From Closterium sp. Naga37s-1 (Eukaryota > Streptophyta > Zygnematophyceae > Desmidiales > Closteriaceae), in the NCBI GenBank assembly GCA_947471745.1, contig CANJKZ010001237.1, forward strand, positions 1,966,001 through 2,030,000: a stretch of 64,000 bases of DNA, written 5' to 3'. The position numbers and the translations under genes were made by a program. Positions 45,965-58,973 of this stretch are shown here, in pieces (position 1 is the first letter of the stretch; every line of letters starts with the position of its first letter). The notes below the pieces were generated by a model. It saw only the letters and a list, made by a program, of their open reading frames with translations, was not told the origin of the DNA and did not search any database.

Positions 45965-46572
45965 GCTTTCTTGCTGGAGAATTTGGATTTAGAGGGGGAC
46001 TGCAGAGAGCCGATTTGGCTGGTGAGGGAGAAGATTGGCAGGCACCTGGGTTAGGGGATGAGCTGTGATGCAGCCAGGGCAGGATCGTACGCGCACCGCC
46101 TCAGGATGTACTGCCAGAACGTGGTTCCCGTGATGGATCTGCAGGAGGAAGCAGAGGGGATGAGGAGGGCAACAGGGAGAAGGGTGGTGGACATCCTAGA
46201 ACCAGGACGGACTCCCGCGCCAGTCTGTCAAAGGAGTTACAGCAGGCATTACCCGTGCAACCAGGTGGGGCAAGACAGGAGGGCGCTGCCCACCTTGGTC
46301 GCGTATGCAGGGGCAGCAGGCTACAGGTGGGAAGGGGGGAAGCCTGGGCCCGGGCTGATATATGACCACAAACGGGGACGGAGGGAGGAACCAACGGCAT
46401 TGGAGAGGGAGCTGGCTATGGGGTATAGAGAGAACGTGACAGCAGCACCAGGGGTGAGTGAGGAAGACAGGAGGAGGGCACTAGGGAATGCCATGGACGG
46501 CTATATGATGAGGTGGCTGGTTCAGAGGATGTGGCGAGAGATGGTCCTAGGCTGGGGGCAAGAAGCAGAGGA
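45965..46572 (+). pseudogene. F2: fragment of a second DNMT-carrying gypsy element
   Basis: Homologous to about 8170-8780 of element F. It starts within motif VI (LLENLD, EN at 45977-45982), then a TAG at 46052-46054, motif VIII AHRLRMYC (46091-46114, Cys where F has Trp), a target-recognition-like region (DILEPGRTPAP, YSRHYPCNQVGQDRR, ALPTLVAYAGAAGY), motif IX-like ERELAMGYRE and motif X ALGNAMDGYMM (GNA 46484-46492), read in one frame without the frameshift that F has. Differences from F are mainly third-position. The left side is lost at the copia LTR. The right side is cut by the D2 LTR at 46573. Confidence 0.88.
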
Positions 46573-46716
46573 TGTCAGAATACTAGGCAGAAAGATAGAA
46601 CACGAATGAGGAGGTTTGGACTAGCAGGCAGTTGAGTACATATAGGAAACCCTAATTTGGGCTATACTCGCTATAGAGTACCCCACTGCAGGCTAGAAAA
46701 ATATCACATTCTGACA
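46573..46716 (-). repeat. LTR of D2, a second D-type copia element
   Basis: TGTCAGAATACTAGG at the left edge and TTCTGACA at the right (plus strand), 144 bp. Shares GACTAGCAGGCAGTT, ATAGGAAACC and CCCCACTGCAG with the D LTRs. It interrupts F2 immediately after the GWGQEAE codons. Confidence 0.8.
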
Positions 46717-47188
46717 CACCCCCATAGTCAAAGTGGGGTATAATCAGCACAGCAAGCAGTCATAGAGCAGGTTCACAAGTACAAGCAAAGCTAGAGGCAT
46801 TCACAAAGGGCAAGTGAGGAGGAGGAGGCAGGACTGTGAGAGGAGAGGAGATAGGAGGCGACGGCTGAAGCTGCAGACACACGGGCAACAGGAGCGGCGC
46901 GCACGGTGGCTACCGGAGCAAAGGGCCCCGGACTACAGGAGTAACTGGCTCTGCGGCTAACTCTGAGCGGCAGGAGCAACGGACCCACGGGCGACTGACG
47001 CAGCAGGCGGACGGAGGACAAACAGACTCAGACTCAGACTCAGCAAGAAGACTAGCAGCGTAGTCTAGACGATAGGCGGCAGCAAAGTCAACAAGCTCAG
47101 CAACTAGAGCAGACGCAGCAGTGGACTCAAAGGAAGGGCCAGTTGACCCAGTGGACCGGTTGGACCAACTGGTCAGTTGCTCTAATGG
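46717..47188 (-). mobile_element. D2 internal remnant joined to a sat1 stub
   Basis: Polypurine-like tract next to the LTR, then ~290 bp of unrecognised GC-rich sequence (46717-47007), then 181 bp (47008-47188) matching 37373-37553. That shared piece includes both the SFESTAASAL linker and the first ~45 bp of sat1. So the D/sat1 junction itself has been duplicated. RT and RNase H are deleted. Confidence 0.7.
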
Positions 47189-49448
47189 TTCGTACCAAGG
47201 GTAAGTACGTTACTTACCCATATGGTTGGTACCAATAGTAACTGCGTTACTTACCGATATGGTCGGTACAAAGGGTAAGTGTGTTATTTTCCAATGTGGC
47301 TGGAACCAAGAGTAAATGCGTTACTTACCCACCAAGAGTAGTGCGTTATTTACCCATATGGTTGTTACAAAGAGTAAATACGTTACTTACCGATATGGTC
47401 GATACGAAGGGTAAGTGCGTTACTTACCCATATGGTTGGTACCAAGAGTAAGTGTGTTACTTACCCATATGGTTGGTACTAAGAGTACGTGTGTTGCTTA
47501 CCCATATGGTTGGTATTAAGAGAACGTGCGTTACTGACCCCATATCGTTGGTACTAGGAGTACGTGCGTTACTTACCTACATGGTTGGTACCAAGAGTAT
47601 TACTTACCCATATGGTTGGTACTAAGACTAAGTGCGTTACTTACTGATATGGTCGGTACAAAGGGTAAATGCGTTACTTAACGATATGGTTGGTACCAAG
47701 AGTAAGTGCGTTACTTACCCATATTGTAGGTAGCAAGAGTAAGTACATTACTTACCCATATGGTCGGTACTAGGAGTAAGTGTGTTACGTACCCATATGG
47801 TCGGTACGAAACGTAAGTGCGTTACTTAACGATATGGTTGGTACCAAAGTTAATTGCATTACTTACCCGAAGGTTGGTACCAAAACTAAGTGCGTTACTT
47901 ACGCATATGGTTGGTACTAAGACAAAGTAATATGGTTGGTACCAAGAGTAAGTGCGTTACTTACCCATGTGGTTGGTACCAAGAGTAAATGTGTGATTTG
48001 CCCATATGGTTGGTACCAAGAGTAAGTTCGTCATTTTACCCATATGGTTTGTACCAAGAATAGGTGCGTTATTTACCGATATGGTTGGTCCCAAGAGTAA
48101 CTGCGTTACCTACCGATATCATTTGTACCAAGAGGAATGCGTTACATACCCATATGGTTGGTACCAAGAGTAAGTGCGCTACTTACCTAGGTTGTACCAA
48201 GAGTTGGTGTGTTACTTACCCATATGGTTGGTCCCAAGAGCTAGTGTGTTACTTACCGATATGGTTGGTACCAATAGTAAGTGCGTTGCTTACCCATATC
48301 GTTGGTACCAAGAGTAACTGCGTTACTTACCCGTATGGTTGGTACTAAGACTAAGTGTGTTACTTACATATATGGTCGGTACGAAGGGTACGGGCGTTAC
48401 TTACCGATCTGGTTGGTACCAAGAGTAAGTGCGTTACTTACCCATATTGTAAGTAGCAAGAGTAAGTGCGTTACTTGCCGATATGGTTGGTCCCAAGAAC
48501 TACTATGTTACTTACCGATATGGTTGGTACCAATAGTAAGTGCGTTGCTTACCCATATTGTTGGTACCAAGAGTAACTGCGTTACTTACCCGTATGGTTG
48601 GTACTAAGACTAAGTGCGTTACTTACTCATATGGTCGGTACGAAGGGTACGGGCGTTACTTACCGATCTGGTTGGTACAAAGAGTAAGTATGTTCCTTAC
48701 CCATATGGTTGGTACCAAGAATAGGTGCGTTACGTACCGATATGGTTGGTACCAAGAATAAGTGCGTAACTTATCCATATGGTTGGTACCAATAGTAACT
48801 GCGTTACTTACAAATATGGTTGGTACTAAGACTAAGTGCGTTACTTACTGATATGGTCGGTACGAATGGTAAGGGCGTTACTTACCGATATGGTTGGTAC
48901 CAAGAGTAAGTGAGTTACGTACCGATATGGTAGGTACCAAGAGTAAGTGCGTTACTTATCCATATGGTTGGTACCAAGAGAAAGTGTGTGACTTACCCAT
49001 ATGGTTGGTACCAAGAGTAAGTGTGTTACTTACCCATATGGTTGGTACCAAGAGTAAATGTGGAGTAAGTGTGTTACTTACCCATATGGTTGGTACCAAG
49101 AGTAAATGTGTTACTTACCCAAATGGTTGGTACCAAGAGTAAGTTTGTCATTATACCCATATGGTTGGTACCAAGAATAAGTGCGTTGATTACTGATTTG
49201 GTCGGTACAAAGGAAAGGGCGTTACTTACCGATATGGTTGGTGTCAAGAGTAAATGCGTTACTTACCGATATGGTTGGTACCAAGAGTAATTGCGTTAGA
49301 TACCCATATGGTTGGTACCAAGAGTACGTGCGTTAGTTACCCATACGGTTGGTACCCAGAGAAAGTGTGTGACCTACCCATATGGTTGGTACCAAGAGTA
49401 AATGTTCTACTTACCCATATGGGTGGTACCAAGAGTATGCGCATTGCT
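47189..49448 (-). repeat. sat2 satellite array, block 3 (opposite orientation)
   Basis: 37-bp monomer inverted relative to blocks 1-2 (plus strand reads AAGAGTAAGTGCGTTACTTACC, here shortened, then CATATGGTTGGTACC). A higher-order unit of about 260 bp is repeated near 48190-48760. Copy C follows directly. Confidence 0.92.
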
Positions 49449-50541
49449 TGTTGGGTGCAAATTCACATTGCACGACATCCTGCCGTCTGTTTGTACGAGT
49501 ATGCGTGTGCGAATGCATTTGGGTGTGAATGGAATGTTCGTGTGTTTGTTTGCTTTCGCAATTTTCGCTTGATGCATTTGCAGGTACTCGCGCAATGTGC
49601 GCTTCGGCACAACATTGTACGCGCTATGAACAGTGCAAGCAGAAAGGACGAGCTCGCAAAGGAACCCAAGATGGACGCTTTGCAGTTCGGTTGAATTGAT
49701 TGTGCAGATTCAGTTCTATCCAACTCGAAATTGTACTGTTTTGTTTGGTTGACTATAGTGTAGCAGGGCAGGCACTATAGGGGTACAATTTAGGTGAAGG
49801 TTGGATGTTGTTTGTCTGTATCTGCATGCTACAGGGCCAGGGGAAACCAGCGGAACCAGCATTTGGCTGGTTGTGCAAAGACAAAACAGGTTCTGTTTTT
49901 AGGACCTGAACCTGGTTGTTGTTTTCCCAGGTTGGAAAAACAGAACCAGAGGTTGTTTACCAACCTACCACCTGCTGTTTTGTCCAGCCAGGTTGGTTCT
50001 GTTGCTTGGAGTTATTTGGGATCATCCCTGGTTGTTCCCAGGTTGATTCCCAAGGTCCTTGCTAGCTAGAACTATTTATTCCTTCTCTGTTTGTACCTGG
50101 ATATAGTGAAATTGATTCAAGCGAATTCCTTCCTTGCTGGAATTTCGTTTCTACGCGGTGCGACGGCGGAATGCTACCCGAGTCAACGCTAGTACGCTAG
50201 CACTACGACGCTAGGCAAACGCTGTCCGAGCCATAACTTCGTAATGGCAGAACTTTTCGCGAGGCAACTTGGCTCTTTTGAAAGCTCTTAGAGTGAGCTT
50301 CGATATAGCGAGTTCTCAGATTAATCCGATCGACGGTCTGCACGGCACGCTGCGCGACGTTCAAGGTACTCTTGCTGTTTTGACTAAGTCCCTCTTGATC
50401 CCTCTCTCTACATACTCGGACCCGAGGATAGGGGCTGGTCTTGTACCAAGCACCCAGGGACCCTTGAAGGTGACCCCGAGGAGAGGTTTTAAGTTGGATA
50501 ACGTCTTAATAGCCTGAGTTTATTAGGCCCTTACACCAACA
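49449..50541 (+). repeat. 5' LTR of copia copy C
   Basis: 1,093 bp, TGTTGGGTGC ... TTACACCAACA. By eye very close to the 3' LTR of copy B. Confidence 0.96.
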
Positions 50542-50544
50542 AGC

Positions 50545-50556
50545 TGGTATCAGAGC
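50545..50556 (+). other. Primer-binding site of copia copy C
   Basis: TGGTATCAGAGC, three bases after the LTR. Confidence 0.92.
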
Positions 50557-50587
50557 AGCGTTATAGCGATTCTTGTTATAGGTAGCT

Positions 50588-53500
50588 ATGGCGGGAAAGG
50601 ATTCGGCGGGAGCTAGTGAATCTTCAGCCCAAGATCGTAGTGGCAGCCAAGATTCTGGTGTTTCGGCGCCAAGGGGAGCGCGAACAAACCAGGGCTCGCT
50701 GATCAAGGAGGTGCTGAAAAACTTAACCGTCGAGAAGTTCAATGATGAGGGCTATGATGATTGGGCCTGGAAAATGCAACTCTATTTCCGTCAGATTGGA
50801 TTGCTGAAACTAATGATTGGGGAGGAGCCTAGACCGAGTGACCCCGCGCTGCAGGAAGAATGGGACGAGCGCTCCTCGGCTGGCTACTACTTAATGTCGC
50901 AGAGTTTGGAGCTGAACCAGCGACACCACGTCATGCACCTGCTGCCGGAGGATAAGTGCGGTCCGAAGGCGTGGACCGTGCTGAAGGAGCTGCACGCCCC
51001 AACCTCCATTGCCGCGACGCTCATGATGGAGAGGGAGCTGTCCGCGCTGTGCCTGAGCGAGGGAGAGCCGGTGCAACCTGTTTTGGACAAGATGCGTGAT
51101 CTCTACGCGAAGCTGGCAACCGCGGGAATCACCTACCCGGAGCAGACCAAATGCTTGAAGATGCTCTCGCTGCTGCCGGAGTCGTGGCTGCAATACACGA
51201 GCGGATTGAGCCTGCCACAGAACCAGAGCTTGTCGACGCTCGAGTGGGTGCGGACGAAGATTCTGGAGGAGGACTTCCGTCGCCGCCAACTGAGGGATGG
51301 AGACGAGGGCAGCAGCGGCTACGGCATGCAAGGAGGCAAACGTGGCAGAGGACGTGGCTTCCGTGGTGCTGGTCGCGGTGCAAAGAAGGACGACGACTCC
51401 AACGACCAACATAGAGGTACCGGTTGGGGTCGCGGTGGGAAATCTGGACGTGGGGGCAGATCGGGTGCTGGTGGCAAAATGAAAGGGAGCTGCTGGTATT
51501 GTGAGAAGGAGGGGCATCCCTGGTTCTTGTGTTATAAGAAACCCGAAGGATGGACCCCCCAGAATCGCCATCAGGATGGCGGCGCGCGGAGCAACCAGAA
51601 AAGCGGCGCGAACATGGTCGCAGATTCGCCCGACGACAACCCGAAATGCAAAGGCGGTGCTGAGAAGAAAAAGGAGCGCACCGCGGGACAGTTCTTCCAT
51701 GTTGGAGACGAGGGGGAGCAAGGAGACGGTTCTGCCAAGGTTGGAGCAGAGCTGCATCCCCTGGACTTTTGGGTGTTGGACACGGGCGCTGCGTGGACGA
51801 TGACGCCGCGGAAGGACCTGCTAGACGACCTATGCGCTGCACCAATCTCTGAGGTGTGCTCTGCCTCTGGACATGCGTTGAAGGTGGCTGGTGCGGGACA
51901 AGCTGCATTCAAGGGAGCGGATGGCAAGCCGGTGGTGCTGCACGACGTTCTGCTCGTTCCCGACCTCAAGGCCAACCTCATCTCCCTCCGTAAGCTCGCC
52001 AAGGCTGGGGTGAGTACTAGCACGGATGGGGCACGCACTTACAAGGGGCAGCTGGGCAACCGGGTGCTTTGGGATCTGCACGAGAGCAAGGATGTGTATA
52101 GATCCATGTGGCAGTTGCCGGCATTGGCGTGGCCCGGTGGGGGGCAGGCTAGAGAGAGGTCTGCATCCCAGGGGGAGTGCAACGCTGTTGGAGCGGTTGG
52201 TGTGAGAGTGTCGGCCAGATCCGGGGAGACAGATTGGGCAACGGCACACCGACGCTTGGGGCATGTAGCAATGCCTTTGCTGAAGCAGCTGGAGAAGGAT
52301 GGGGCCGTCAAGGGTCTGAAGCTGAACGGCCAGCCACCTGATGACAACTGTGAAATCTGCTTGCTATCCAAATTCACCCGTTTCCCCTTCCATAGTGTGG
52401 CTGGCAGGAGCAAGAAGCCTTTGGAGCTAGTCCACATGGACTTGGTTGGGCCGCTGCCGGTTCAGGGGCACAAAGGGGAGCGGTACTTCTTGACCATAGT
52501 GGATGATTGGAGCAGGCTGATGTGGGCGTATCCGCTGAAGCAGAAGAACCAGGCCGCCTCCACGATACGGGATGATTGGCTGCCGTTCGTGGAGAAGCAA
52601 GCGGAGTGTGTAGTGAAGCGGATCAGAACAGATCGGGGTGGTGAGTTCCTTGGAGCTGAGATGACGGCCTGGCTTAAGAAGCAGGGCATCCAGAGGGAGC
52701 TGACCACGGCTTACACCCCACAGTCCAACGGTGTAGCAGAACGGGCGAACCGGACCATTCTAGAGACAGCTAGGGCGCTGCTAATAGAATCTGGGCTGGC
52801 CAACTCCATGTGGCCCCATGCTGTCCGGCACGCTACGGTTGCTAGGAACAGGGTTCTCTCCAAGGTTGGGGATGACTCCTGGGTGCCGTTGGAGAGGTGG
52901 CTTGGGAGGAAGCCGCCGGTGGACATGCTGAGGGTGTTCGGTTGCATGGCAGTCGCCCACGTCCCCAAAGTCCACCGAAGTAAGTTGGGGGCAAGTGCAA
53001 TCTGGTGTGTGCATTTGGGGCAGGCTGCTGAGAGCAAGGGATGGCTGCTGTGGGAACCATGCAAGGATGTGTTGTTTGACAGCAGGGATGTGAAGTTTGT
53101 TGAGGGCATGATGTATGGGAGCTGGGAGAAACATCCATGAGGCAGCTGCAGAGGGTGGTGATGGAGACAAGGTGCAGGAGGCACCTGCTGGTGGAGGAGA
53201 TGATGTATAGACTAGTGGTAGCACCAGGGAAGCTGCTGGATCTGAGGGAGGAGAAGAACAGCAGGGCAAAGCTAAGTTGCCTAAGCTACCACAAAGGAGG
53301 AAGCTGAAGGGTGTCGTTATGAAGGAATGGGAGACACCCGTGTCTAGGCCAGGACGTACCCGTATGGCCACTATGAAGCTGACTGCAGGAGCTGAGGTAG
53401 CAGAGCAGCAGCTTGGGAATGAGGAGGCATTGCTGATTCTACCGCATGGCTTTGATCCGGATAAGGAGGATGAACCTGCCTACTGTTTTTTTGCCCCTGC

Positions 53501-55106
53501 ACCAGAGGAACCAGCTAGCATGGAGGAGGCATTAGCTGGACCAGATAGGGAGAAGTGGCTGGTTTCCAGGGATGCTGAGTACCAGAGCCTGCTGGAGAAT
53601 GGGACATGGGAGCTGGCGGTGCTGCCTGAGGGGAAGAAAGCCGTACAGTGCAAGTGGGTGCTAAGGATCAAGACCGATGACAAGGGACAGGTCACCATCT
53701 ACAAGAGTAGGCTGGTGGCTAAGGGGTTTATGCAGAAGGAGAAGCAGGACTTCAATGAGATCTTTGCTCCCACTGCCAAACCCCCTACCCTCCGCGTCTT
53801 GTTGGCAGATTCAGCCGCTAGTGGGAAATTCATCATTCAATCAACGGCATTCCTCAATGGGATTTTAGAGGAGGATGTGTACATGACGCAGCCGCCTGGG
53901 TATGAGGATGGTACGGGCAGGGTGTGCAAGCTGAAAAAGTCCATCTAGGGATTGAAGCAAGCGCCACGCTGCTGGTACCAGAAGTTGGCAGCTGTTTTAG
54001 AGGAGATGGGATTCAGGACCAGCAGCTGCGATGAGAGCCTCTTTCTCAAGGGGGAGAAGGAGAAGCTGGTGATGTTTCTGGTTTACGTGGATGACATTCT
54101 TCTCTTCAGCAGCAGCATGAAGGAGATCCAGAAAGTGCAGCAGCAGCTGATGGAGAACTTCAAGTGCAAGAACCTTGGGGAGGTAAAGTACTACCTCAGG
54201 ATGCACGTGGAGAGGGATCCAGATCACAGGTGGTTGAAGCTTCACCAGGAGAAGTTCATCAAGGAGCTGGGGGAGAAGTATGGGATTGAGAATGAGCGCA
54301 AGGTTGCAACTCCCCTGCTAGCAGAATTCAAGCTTGTGAAGGCTGCAGAGGATGAAGGGGTTGAAGCCGAGGAGCAGCAGAAATTTCAGTCCTTGGTGGG
54401 CAGCCTCTTGTATGCAGCGGTTCACACGAGGCCCGACATCTCTTTCTCTGTTGGGCAGCTGGCAAGGGTGGTGCAGAATCCATCAGAGGAGCAGGTGGAT
54501 GCAGCTGAGCGTGTGGTGAAGTACCTGAACTCTCACCCAAGCATTGGAGTTCAATACTCCGCATCTGCACAGGTGAAGCAGAAAGGGGTTGAGGTGCTGA
54601 AAGAGAAGGGGGAGCGGCTTGGGGAAGGCAAGCTGTTTCTCACTTGTTTTACCGATGCTACGTGGGCTTCTGAGAAGGAGGATTCCTCATCTGTGGGAGG
54701 ATACATCTGCGTAGTTGGGGGAGGACCTGTTAGTTGGAGGTCCAAGAAGCAGACGGAGACGGCACTATCTTCCGTGGAATCGGAGTACATGGCGATGTTC
54801 CATGGGGTGAAGGAGGTGATTTGGCTGAGGAGGCTGTTAGAGGAGATTGGCCAGGAGCAGAAGGTTGCTAAGCCGCTGTTTTGTGATAGCAAGGGGGCTC
54901 TTGGGATGGCCAGGAACGCTGTGCTTCATGGGCTGAACAAGCACATGCGTATCAAGTGGCACTGGCTGCGTAAGGAGGTGAAGAGGGGGATGGTGAATCC
55001 GATCTACATCAAGACTCACCAGCAGCCTGCAGACTTCCTCACCAAGAGGCTTGCGGATGAGCCTCATTGGCGTTGTGTGCGCATGAATGGAATGAGCATG
55101 AACTAG
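50588..55106 (+). pseudogene. gag-pol of copia copy C, disrupted
   Basis: ATG 50588 opens 850 codons to 53140, covering gag, an intact CCHC knuckle, protease and integrase. Relative to B, 80 bp (34101-34180) are replaced by 3 bp after 53119, which shifts the frame. RT continues in another frame from 53277, meets a TAG at 53946-53948 (TAC in B), and runs on from 53952 to 55106 with YVDD at 54084-54095 and RNase H. As in copy A, the codons for MDI of RT motif A are missing (53838-53846 reads CAATCAACG). Confidence 0.95.
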
Positions 55107-55137
55107 CATGGAATGATGGGGATGCAGCCGGCAGGCT

Positions 55138-55146
55138 GAGGGGGAG
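55138..55146 (+). other. Polypurine tract of copia copy C
   Basis: GAGGGGGAG just before the truncated 3' LTR. Confidence 0.8.
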
Positions 55147-55148
55147 TC

Positions 55149-55380
55149 TGTTGGGTGCAAATTCACATTGCACGACATCCTGCCGTCTGTTTGTACGAGG
55201 CGTGTGCGAATGCATTTGGGTGTGAATGGAATGTTCGTGTGTTTGTTTGCTTTCGCAATTTTCGCTTGATGCATTTGCAGGTACTCGCGCAATGTGCGCT
55301 TCGGCACAACATTGTACGCGCTATGAACAGTGCAAGCAGAAAGGACGAGCTCGCAAAGGAACCCAAGATGGACGCTTTGC
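55149..55380 (+). repeat. 3' LTR of copia copy C, truncated to 232 bp
   Basis: Starts TGTTGGGTGC, has a small internal deletion (TACGAGGCGTG), and ends at GACGCTTTGC, where sat2 begins with ACCAAGAG. Confidence 0.92.
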
Positions 55381-58300
55381 ACCAAGAGTAAGTGCGTTAC
55401 TTACCCATATGGTTGGTACCAAGAGTGATTGCGTTACATACCCATATGGTTGGTACTAGGAGTAAGTGCGTTACTTATCCATATGGTTGGTACCAAGAGT
55501 AAGTGTCTTACTTACCTTATGGTTTGTACCAAGAGAAAGTGCGTTACTTACCCATATGGTATGTAGCAAGAGTAAATGCGTTACTTACCGATATGGTTGG
55601 TACAAAGAGGGTGTGTGTTACTTACCCATATGGTTGGTGCCAGGAGTAAGTACGTTACTTACCCATATGGTAGGTACTAGGAGTAAGTGCGCTCTTTACC
55701 CATATGGTTGGTACCAAGAGTAAGTGTGTGACTTACCCATATGGTTGGTACCAAGATTAAGTGTGTTACGTACCCATATGGTTGGTACGAAGATAAGTTC
55801 GTCATTATACCCATATGGTGGTCGGTTCGAAGGGTAAGGACGTTACTTACCGATATGGTTGGTCCCAAGAGTAACTGCGTTACCTACCGATATGGTTGGT
55901 ACAAAGAGTAATTGCGTTACATACCTATACGGTTGGTACCAGGAGTGAGTGCGTTACTTACCCATCTGGTTGGTACCAAGAATAAGTGCGCTACTTACCT
56001 AGGTTGTTACCAAGAGTTGGTGTGTTACTTACCCATATCGTTGGTCCCAAGAGTTAGTGTGTTACTTTCCCATATGGTTGGTGCCAAGAGTAAGTGCGCT
56101 ACTTACCTATATGGTTGGTACTAAGACTAAGTGCGTTACTACCAGATATGGTCGGTACGAAGGGTATGTGCGTTACTTACCGATATGGTTGGTGTCAAGA
56201 GTAAGTGTGTTACTTACCTATATGGTTGGTGCCAAGAGTAAGTGCGTTACTTACCCAAATGGTTGGTACGAACAGTAAGTGTTTGACTTACCCATATGGT
56301 TGGTACAAAGAGTAACTGCGTTACTTCCCGTATAGTTGGTACTAAGACTAAGTGCGTTACTTACTGATATGGTCGGTAGAAAGGGTAAGGGCGTTACTTA
56401 CTGATATGGTCGGTACGAAGGGTAAGTGCGTTACGTACCGATATGGTTGGTACCAAGAGTTAGTGCGTTACTTACCCATATGGTTGGTACTAGGAGTAAG
56501 TGCGTTACTTACCCATATGGTTGGTACCAGGAGTAAGTGTGTTACTTACCCATATGGTTGGTACCAAGAGAAAATGTGTTACTTACCCATATGGTTGGTA
56601 CCAAGAGTAAGTGCGTTTCTTATCAATATGGTTGGTACCAAGATTAAGTGCGTTACTTACCCATATGGTTGGTACTAGGAGTAAGTGCGTTACTTACCCA
56701 TATGGTTGGTACCAAGAGAAAGTGTGTGACTTACCCATATGGTTGGTACCAAGAGTAAGTGTGTTTCTTACCCATATGGTTGGTACCAAGAGTAAGTGCA
56801 TATGGTTGGTACCAAGAGTAAGTTTGTCATTATAACCATATGGTAAGTACCAAGAATAAGTGCGTTACTTACCTATATGGTCGGTACGAAGGGTAAGGGC
56901 GTTACATACCGATAAAGTTGGTCCCAAGAGTAAATGCGTTACCTACCGATATGGTTGGTACCAAAAGTAATTGCATTACATACCCATATGGTTGGTACCA
57001 GGAGTAAGTGCGTTACTTACCCATATGGTTGGTACCAAGAGTTGGTGTGTTACTTACCCATATGGTTGGTCCCAAGAGTTAGTGTGTTACTTACCTATAT
57101 GGTTGGTGCCAAGAGTATATGCATTACTTACCCGTATGGTTGGTACTAACTCTAAGTGCGTTACTTACTGATATGGTCGGTACGAAGGGTATGGGCGTTA
57201 CTTAGCGATCTGGTTGGTACCAAGAATAAGTGCGTTACTTACCCATATGGTAGGTAGCAAGAGTAGGAGCGTTACTTACCGATGTGGTTGGTGCCAAGAG
57301 TAAGTGGGTTACTTACCCATATGGTTGGTACTAGGAGTAAGTGCATTACCTACCCAAATGTTGGTACCAAGAGTAAGTTCGTCATTATACCCATATGGTT
57401 GGTACAATGAATAAGTGCGTTACTTACTGATATGGTCGGTACTAAGGCTAAGGGCGATACTTACCGATATGGTTGGTACCAAGAGTAAGTGCGTTACTTA
57501 TCGATATGGTTGGTACCAAGAGTAAGTGCGTTACTTACCGATATGGTTCGTAACAGGAGTAAGTGCGTTACTTACCAATATGGTTGGTCCCAAGAGAAAG
57601 TATGTGACTTACCCGTTGGTACCAAGAGTAAGTGCATTACTTACCCGTAAGGTTGGTACGAAGACTAAATGCGCTACTTATTATATGGTCGGTATGAAGG
57701 GTAGGGGCGTTACTTACCGATCTGGTTGGTACCAAGAGTAAGTTTGTTACTTACCCATGTGGTTGGTACCAAGAGTAAGTTCGTTAACTTACCGATATGG
57801 TTGGTACCAAGAGTAAGTGCGTTACTTACCCATATGGTTGGTACCAAGAGAAACTGCGTTACCTACCCGTATGGTTGGTACTAAGACTAAGTGCGTTACT
57901 TACTGATATCGTCGGTACGAATGATAAGGGCGTTACTTACCCATATGGTTGGTTCTAGGAGTAAGTGCGTTACTTACCCATATCGTTGGTACCAAGAGTA
58001 AGTGTGTTTCTTACCCATATGGTTGGTACCAAGAGTAAGTGTGTTACTTACAAATATGGTTGGTACCAAGAGTAAGTTCGTCATTATACCCATATGGTTG
58101 GTACAATGAATAAGTGCGTTACTTACTGATATGGTCGGTACGAAGGCTAAGGGCGATACTTACCGATATGGTTGGTACCAAGAGTAAGTGCGTTACTTAC
58201 CGATATGGTTGGTACCAAGAGTGAGTTCGTTACTTACCGATATGGTTCGTACCAGGAGTAAGTGCGTTACTTACCCATATGGTTGGTCCCAAGAGAAAGT

Positions 58301-58973
58301 ATATGACTTACCCGTTATGGTTGGTACTAAGACTAAGTGCGCTACTTACTTATATGGTCGGTACGAAGGGTACGGGCGTTACTTACCGATCTGGTTGGTA
58401 CCAAGAGTAAGTGTTCGACTTACCCATATGCTTGGTACAAAGAGCAAGTGTGTTACTTACCCATATGGTTGGTACCAGGAGTAAGTTCGTCATTATACCC
58501 ATATGGTTGGTACCAAGAATAAGTGCGTTGCTTACCGATATGGTTGGGTGTGTTATTTACCCGTATGGTTGGTACTAAGTCTAAGTGCATTACTTACTGA
58601 TATGGTCAGTACGAAGGGTAAGGGTGTTACTTACCGATATGGTTGGTACCAAGAGTAAGTGCGTTACTTACCGATATGGTTGGTACCAATAGTAAATGCG
58701 TTACTTACCCATATGGTTGGTACCAAGGGTAAGTGCGTAACTTACCGATATGGTTGGAACCAAGAGTACGTGGGTTACTTACCCATATGGTTGGTACCAA
58801 GAGTAAGTGTATTTACATACCCATATGGTTGGTACCAAGAGTAAGTGCGTAATGTACCCATGTTGTTGGTACCAAGTATAAGTGAGTATGTACCAACAAC
58901 ATGGGTATATTACGCACTTACTCTTGGTACCAACCATATAAGTTTACTTATCGATATGCTTTGTACCAAGAGT
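55381..58973 (-). repeat. sat2 satellite array, block 4, with a terminal inversion
   Basis: 37-bp monomers in the same orientation as block 3 until about 58875. Then the array flips: 58820-58872 and 58890-58939 are inverted copies (about 50-bp arms, few mismatches, ~17-base centre). Joins the D linker at 58974. Confidence 0.92.

Larger units (their letters stand above)
49449..55380 (+). mobile_element. Ty1/copia family 1, copy C (3' LTR truncated)
   Basis: Complete 5' LTR, primer site, coding region, purine tract, then only 232 bp of the 3' LTR before sat2 resumes at 55381. It sits inside sat2, on the same strand as A and B. No target duplication can be scored because the right end is missing. 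Confidence 0.96.
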
